A DNA stretch of 64,000 bases from Acrasis kona (Eukaryota > Heterolobosea > Eutetramitea > Acrasida > Acrasidae): NCBI GenBank assembly GCA_026419775.2, contig JAOPGA020000966.1:62001-126000 (forward strand), in the 5' to 3' direction. Below the pieces are notes generated by a model. It did not search any database and had not been told where the DNA came from. It saw only the letters and a program-made list of their open reading frames with translations. The translations under genes were made by a program, and so were the position numbers. Positions 62,715-64,000 of this stretch are shown one piece after another; position 1 is the first letter of the stretch; each line of letters opens with the position of its first letter.

Positions 62715-64000
62715 ATGTCAGGGACTGATGTACTATCAGGAATGGACAACATGTGGTTCATCATGGAGGACCTTGTTGATTTTAACCCAGCATGCGCAGG
62801 CACATACACCTTTAGGGGCGAAGTGGACATCAAGAAAGTAGAGGAACAGATGCACAGACAAATAGCTAGATTTCCTCGATATCGTAAAAAACTTGCCAAT
62901 CTACAAAATACTTGGAGCGGTGCATCTTTTGTGGATGATCCTGACTTCCATGTCATGAAACATTTATCGTCCGTTCGGCTCAAGAGCAAAAATGGAAGCG
63001 ACTACGTAGGTAGGGATGAACTAGAGGAATTCGTTGGTCATTTCGTAGCAGAACCTTGGGATTTTGGACGTCCACTATGGCAAACCGTAATCATTGAAAA
63101 TTACCGAGACGAAACCGGAGCACTAAGCGCGATGGTAACTAAAGGTCACCACGCCCTCACAGATGGACAAGGGTTTGTAATGTCACAGATGGCCGTCACC
63201 TCATTTGGTAAAGAGCTCGACCGTGTCATGGAAGGTGGAAAACAAAAATTACATGATGCCAAGCGCGGTTTACTACCTCCATCACAATACCACCCCTCTT
63301 TAAAAAAATTGGATGCGTACCAAGGTGCTATATGGCTAAGATTCCTATTGCTTTGTCTTTATTGGACCCTTTGGTTCATTAACTTATGGATTGATTCTTT
63401 ATGGTCAGTTACTCAAGCCACTCAGGCCATCTTTTTCTGGTTTATGACGTTTTGGAGGTAAGTCTCATTTTTACATTTGCCATTTACATTTTTAGGAGGT
63501 CCATGCTCACACCTCACTACTATGGTCAAAGAGTGAGAGAAAAAGAGTACTCGACTTCAGAAGAGTTCCCCATGGAGGAAGTAAAGAGAATCCAAAAGGC
63601 ATTCTCTAATTCGATTCACGTCACCCTTAATGACGTTGTATGTGCAATCATTTCTGATGTGGTAGCAGAAGAATTACATCAAAGAAAACCTGACGCTGGC
63701 GTAGTGAATGGTATCATTTCCATGATTAACAAGTACGTGCCGAATCCAATCGGTATCTTTATTCCAATCTCTCTGAGGAGCCCTGGAGATTGGACGATGA
63801 CTAATCTTAGTACCGCTGCTTTGGCTTATTTGCCATCAAATTACACTGGGTCCAATCCAAGTTTCAAAACCATGTATGACCGCATTCATAGAACAAAACG
63901 TCGTTTGAATGTGCTAAAACATAGTCTTCTTCCCCGTATCAATTTTTGGTTGAATGACGTGCTTGGTATTTATCCTATTCTATGGCCCTTCCCTCTACTT
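62715..64000 (+). CDS. WSD1-like O-acyltransferase (wax ester synthase/DGAT), 3' end outside window
   Basis: Exon 1 is 62715..63457, the intron is 63458-63495 (38 nt), and exon 2 runs from 63496 past the window end; about 416 residues are visible. The condensing signature HHALTDG (HHxxxDG) lies near residue 145 in MVTKGHHALTDGQGFVMSQ, and the N-terminus has MDNMWFIMEDLVDFNPACAG and EPWDFGRPLWQTVII, usual for the family. A hydrophobic stretch around residues 215-248 (LRFLLLCLYWTLWFINLWID) marks a membrane anchor, as in plant WSD proteins. The C-terminal half contains SNSIHVTLNDVVCAIISDVV. It should esterify fatty alcohols or diacylglycerol with acyl-CoA, making storage lipid at the ER. Confidence 0.88.

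Noticed and set aside
62456-62728. 90-codon plus frame upstream of the acyltransferase
   Set aside because: Starts in the 3' flank of PNKP and overlaps the acyltransferase start in another frame; no family resemblance.
1-64000. tRNA or rRNA genes
   Set aside because: I looked for cloverleaf signatures such as TTCGANTC T-loops with matching acceptor stems and for rRNA-like conserved blocks and found none that hold up by eye.

Overview
The window is a nuclear contig of a protist-type eukaryote: standard stop codons, moderately AT-rich, compact genes separated by a few hundred bases, AATAAA-like signals just after stops, and very small spliceosomal introns (37-49 nt in nearly every gene I could splice by reading frame, usually GTAAGT/GTATGT...AG). 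The mix of genes (PNKP, complex III QCR7, GABA-type aminotransferase, TRF4-like poly(A) polymerase, WSD1-like acyltransferase, RCC1/TKL receptor kinase, long EGF-like surface proteins, a fungal-type Zn2Cys6 protein) fits a free-living amoeboid or amoeboflagellate protist; a heterolobosean is my best guess, but that is inference and not shown by the sequence. Two ambiguous bases (12151, 35616) indicate a draft assembly.

Layout. 0.5-4.1 kb: three housekeeping-type genes (TRF4-like nucleotidyltransferase, LRR protein, ankyrin protein). 4.4-12.5 kb: an island of decayed mobile elements (LINE endonuclease remnant, Ty3/Gypsy RT-integrase remnant, Harbinger/IS5-like DDE transposase piece, an integrase joined to a SAM domain, a hAT remnant), ending in a perfect 22-bp hairpin. 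13.0-23.4 kb: one giant secreted/transmembrane EGF-repeat protein (about 58 tandem 39-residue units) whose reading frame is interrupted by four single-base shifts. 24.1-25.8 kb: a probable GPI-anchored protein carrying six copies of an invariant 12-residue motif bracketed by cysteines. 26.1-31.8 kb: a GST, a six-exon receptor kinase with an RCC1 beta-propeller ectodomain, and a five-exon SDR. 32.3-36.4 kb: small unknown genes, an alpha/beta-hydrolase relic, a second GPI-anchored protein related to the first, and a Sec6-like fragment cut by a LINE. 36.4-39.4 kb: that LINE (minus strand). 40.2-44.7 kb: a GH71/GH99-like ectodomain protein with LamG, EGF, TP-stalk, IPT/TIG and transmembrane parts. 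44.7-46.2 kb: shuffled direct and inverted repeats around a broken gene. 46.3-64 kb: mostly ordinary genes on both strands (BTB/T1 protein, coiled-coil protein, MFS transporter, lysine-rich small protein, Zn2Cys6 protein, long coiled-coil protein, class-III aminotransferase, a 47-residue membrane protein, QCR7, a type II membrane protein, PNKP, and a WSD1-like acyltransferase running off the end).

How they work together: the strongest theme is the cell surface. Five secreted or membrane-anchored proteins (EGF giant, six-loop GPI protein, RCC1 receptor kinase, second GPI protein, GH-LamG-EGF protein) lie within 32 kb and share parts: EGF modules of the same style, Thr/Pro stalks, a CWTCP...HW module and a K-(V/I)-AP juxtamembrane tail. 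This looks like a recombining neighbourhood of adhesion or recognition proteins. Whether they act in one pathway cannot be decided from the sequence.
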